A stretch of 7,200 nucleotides of DNA. Origin: an uncultured Eubacteriales bacterium (GTDB lineage Bacteria > Bacillota > Clostridia > Oscillospirales > CAG-272). Below, piece by piece: positions 5,585 through 7,200 of the stretch. Position 1 is the first letter of the stretch. Each line of letters opens with the position of its first letter. The notes under the pieces are model-generated. The model made no database searches. It saw nothing but the letters and a program-made list of their open reading frames with translations, and was not told the origin of the DNA. The stretch lies in contig CAKSJC010000081.1 of assembly GCA_934462885.1 (NCBI GenBank), forward strand, positions 1 to 7,200, written 5' to 3'. The position numbers and the translations under genes are program-made.

Positions 5585-6289
5585 ATGAAAAAGGCAATAT
5601 CAATTTTGATGTGCTTGTTATTTGTTATGACAATACTATATCCCGCAGGTGTTATAATAACGGCGTGTTTGGAATATAGTTTTGAACTTGTCAGTGTTTC
5701 GTGTTTTTCTATCGTGCTTAGCGCATTATCTGTTTGTACAATTGTTCTTGACCTTGTTTTCAAGAACACTCTTGAAAATAACTGGATGCGGATTTTGTTA
5801 ACTGTTATTACACCATTGTCATTGCTTAACTCTGTTTTTTATATTTCCTATTGCCCAAAAATTTGGGTAATAGGAAGCGTATTGTTTTATATCGCTTGTT
5901 GCTGTTACTTAACAGTTAAATACGGAAAACCGTTGGCGCTGAAAATTATCGCATTAGTTTTATCTGTACTAATGATTCTGCCGCTTGGCTTCTTCAGCTT
6001 TATTGCCTTGATTTTCGGTAATATCGCTCAAAATACAGTCGTGAAAACTGTAGAGTCACCGAGTTGTAAGTATTATGCCCAAGTAATTGACAGCGATCAA
6101 GGCGCTCTTGGAGGAAATACCATTGTTGATGTATATCAAGAGTGTGAAATCAATGCGCTTCTTTTCAAAATCAAAAAGAAACCTCAACAAGTTTATTCAG
6201 GAGGTTGGGGAGAATTTGAAAATATGCAAATTCGATGGAAAAATGATAATTGCTTGATAATCAACTCAGTTGAATATGAAATAGAATAG
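5585..6289 (+). CDS. Five-helix membrane protein with C-terminal extracytoplasmic domain, third gene of the sigma operon
   Basis: This 234-residue protein has five hydrophobic segments (about 4-28, 34-58, 68-88, 93-112 and 118-145). They are followed by a polar domain of about 85 residues rich in beta strands, with SPSCKYYAQVID (158-169), GGNTIVDVY (176-184) and IRWKNDNCLIINSVEYEI (216-233). This tail resembles the soluble part of DUF5412-like proteins, which carry a similar SPDGKYY...GG...W...I pattern; that link is a memory-based guess. If the N-terminus is inside, five helices would place the tail outside. AGGGA (5573-5577) overlaps the anti-sigma stop and lies 7 bases before the ATG. The 10-base gap indicates one transcript. 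It may be a sensor or co-regulator of the anti-sigma factor, or an effector. No enzyme motif is visible. Confidence 0.7.
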   Translation: MKKAISILMCLLFVMTILYPAGVIITACLEYSFELVSVSCFSIVLSALSVCTIVLDLVFKNTLENNWMRILLTVITPLSLLNSVFYISYCPKIWVIGSVLFYIACCCYLTVKYGKPLALKIIALVLSVLMILPLGFFSFIALIFGNIAQNTVVKTVESPSCKYYAQVIDSDQGALGGNTIVDVYQECEINALLFKIKKKPQQVYSGGWGEFENMQIRWKNDNCLIINSVEYEIE

Positions 6290-6303
6290 CTCGATGGAAT
6301 ATT

Positions 6304-6344
6304 GCAAATAATTTCGAAATATTTTGCCGAATATCGTCTTTTTT
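6304..6344 (+). terminator. Weak candidate terminator after the sigma operon
   Basis: An imperfect palindrome (6304-6327; 11-base arms with 9 of 11 pairs, centred on TTCGAA at 6313-6318) is followed by an overlapping ATATT/AATAT hairpin (6319-6323 with 6330-6334) and then six T residues (6339-6344). The stem is short and AT-rich, so termination would be weak. The place, 15-55 bases after the stop, fits. The rest of 6345-6437 shows no recognisable site. Confidence 0.35.
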
Positions 6345-6437
6345 CACTGTAAAGAAAATCAAAGTTTAATTTTGCGGGTTTGCTGATGCTGGCGGCTGTT
6401 GCTTTTTGGGAAGACTTGTGATATCATATAAGAAAGA

Positions 6438-6797
6438 CTATTTTTCGATTTTTTTGCCGCATACATATCCGCTATGAAATTTATAGCAGAGAGTTCTGCT
6501 CTTTTTTTCCGCTTCACGCCCGAAGAAAAATTGCCTGAATGACAGACGCAGAGTCAAATCCGCCATGTCTTTTTCAGGATATTCAACAAAACTTTCGCAG
6601 ATAAAAGACGAACGCCTGGAATCATCGGAAAATAACGACAGAGCATACAGATATATTGTTTCCGCAGTTTTTTCCATAAACCTGTTCATACGGAAAGCAA
6701 CAGAAAAATCCGTACCGCTTCCCGAAAAACACGGTAGTGTGATATGTATCTGACGCCGGCCATCATAGATTATGGAGTGATCTTTGTGAGTTATCAT
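6438..6797 (-). CDS. Hypothetical protein divergent from rarA
   Basis: This 119-residue protein is not recognised with certainty. An N-terminal strand-rich part (SIIYDGRRQIHITLP, 8-22) leads to an amphipathic helix (about 38-56, NRFMEKTAETIYLYALSLF), then strands (66-90), ending in a Lys-rich tail. There is no signal peptide or membrane segment. The strand-helix-strand plan, with a positive sequence around N38, recalls DUF3298-like domains, but this is weak. The ATG (6797-6795) is preceded by GGAGG (6806-6802) with only 4 bases between, a usable though tight spacing, which is the main reason to believe the gene. It is transcribed away from rarA across 49 bases. No terminator was seen after its stop. 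Confidence 0.6.
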   Translation of the reverse strand: MITHKDHSIIYDGRRQIHITLPCFSGSGTDFSVAFRMNRFMEKTAETIYLYALSLFSDDSRRSSFICESFVEYPEKDMADLTLRLSFRQFFFGREAEKKSRTLCYKFHSGYVCGKKIEK

Positions 6798-6821
6798 AAA
6801 TCCTCCGACAGAAATAATTTT

Positions 6822-6827
6822 TATAAT
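6822..6827 (+). promoter_or_regulatory. Possible -10 box of rarA
   Basis: TATAAT (6822-6827) lies in an AT-rich segment between the divergent genes, 19 bases before the rarA ATG at 6847. No convincing -35 box is found 16-18 bases upstream. GAAAGG (6834-6839), 7 bases before the ATG, is the rarA ribosome binding site. The same AT-rich segment may also hold the promoter of the minus-strand gene. Confidence 0.3.
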
Positions 6828-6846
6828 ATATTTGAAAGGTTAGTTC

Positions 6847-7200
6847 ATGACCTCATTATCACCGCTTGCAGATAGAGTAAGACCCGTCACGTTTGACGAT
6901 ATTGCCGGTCAAAGCCACCTTTTTGGTAAGGACGGTATTTTAAGAAGAATGACCGAGCGCGGAGTTTTTCCGTCGATGGTATTCTTTGGCCCTCCGGGAT
7001 GCGGTAAAACTACCGCCGCATCGATCATAGCAAAAATGTCCGGCAAAACTCTTTATAAACTGAACGCAACTACGGCAAGTTTATCCGATATAAAAGAAGT
7101 TGCGCGAGATACCGAAACGATTTTAGGACAGGGCGGGGTACTACTGTATCTTGACGAGATACAGTATTTCAACAAAAAACAGCAGCAGTCGCTGCTGGAG
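6847..7200 (+). CDS. rarA: Replication-associated recombination protein A, AAA+ ATPase (5' part, cut by window end)
   Basis: The first 118 residues are present and the frame is open at the edge; full-length family members have about 420-450 residues. The N-terminus SPLADRVRPVTFDDIAGQ (5-22) is the typical start of RarA/MgsA (also related to clamp loader and RuvB ATPases). Walker A is GPPGCGKT (48-55) and Walker B is LLYLDEIQ (99-106), followed by FNKKQQQSLL, which matches the FNKxQQDALL region of the family. RarA acts in the cytoplasm at stalled or gapped replication forks, interacts with SSB and forms tetramers. The ATG has GAAAGG 7 bases upstream. The B. subtilis name is rarA (formerly yrvN). 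RuvB is less likely because of the N-terminal motif and the FNKxQQ segment. Confidence 0.9.
   Translation, partial: MTSLSPLADRVRPVTFDDIAGQSHLFGKDGILRRMTERGVFPSMVFFGPPGCGKTTAASIIAKMSGKTLYKLNATTASLSDIKEVARDTETILGQGGVLLYLDEIQYFNKKQQQSLLE

Noticed and set aside
6565..6753. Plus-strand frame opposite the 119-residue gene
   Set aside because: It has no ribosome binding site and is antisense to the better-supported gene with GGAGG.
1..7200. CRISPR array, tRNA, rRNA or insertion sequence
   Set aside because: No regularly spaced repeats, cloverleaf-like segments, transposase motifs or flanking inverted repeats were seen on either strand.

Overview
The window looks like chromosome from a low-GC Gram-positive bacterium of the class Clostridia, possibly Ruminococcaceae/Oscillospiraceae. 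This rests on strong GGAGG-type ribosome binding sites, sigma-A-like promoters with TGn-extended -10 boxes, a PyrR-type RNA attenuator, an ECF sigma/zf-HC2 anti-sigma pair and the general protein style. The taxonomic placement is inference. There are no RNA genes, insertion sequences or CRISPR arrays, and the last gene is cut by the window edge.

Layout. Bases 1-246 hold a promoter and a leader. Bases 247-2240 carry a two-gene operon: an acyltransferase of the PlsC type fused to a zinc ribbon and a C-terminal beta-rich domain, then an overlapping ABC-type ATPase whose nucleotide-binding motifs are almost all degenerate while its LSGGQ signature is intact. A strong terminator hairpin (2299-2327) closes this operon and can also serve the convergent gene uraA (2360-3751, minus strand), a uracil permease of the NCS2 family. 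The uraA leader (about 3752-3915) contains a recognisable PyrR-binding loop, an antiterminator and an intrinsic terminator, so uracil uptake is probably switched off when pyrimidine nucleotides are plentiful.

Bases 3952-4380 have no convincing gene. A promoter with a perfect 18-bp palindrome in its spacer then leads into a tight three-gene, AT-richer operon (4464-6289): an ECF sigma factor starting at GTG, a zf-HC2 anti-sigma factor with four predicted membrane helices, and a five-helix membrane protein with a C-terminal extracytoplasmic domain. The natural reading is an envelope-stress or signal-sensing cassette in which the membrane proteins hold the sigma factor inactive. The signal cannot be told from the sequence.

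Finally, a 119-residue unknown protein (6438-6797, minus strand) is divergent from the 5' part of rarA/mgsA (6847 to the edge), a AAA+ ATPase of stalled replication forks.

The most unusual item is the pseudo-ATPase-like ABC protein co-expressed with the acyltransferase. The cleanest regulatory element is the uraA attenuator.
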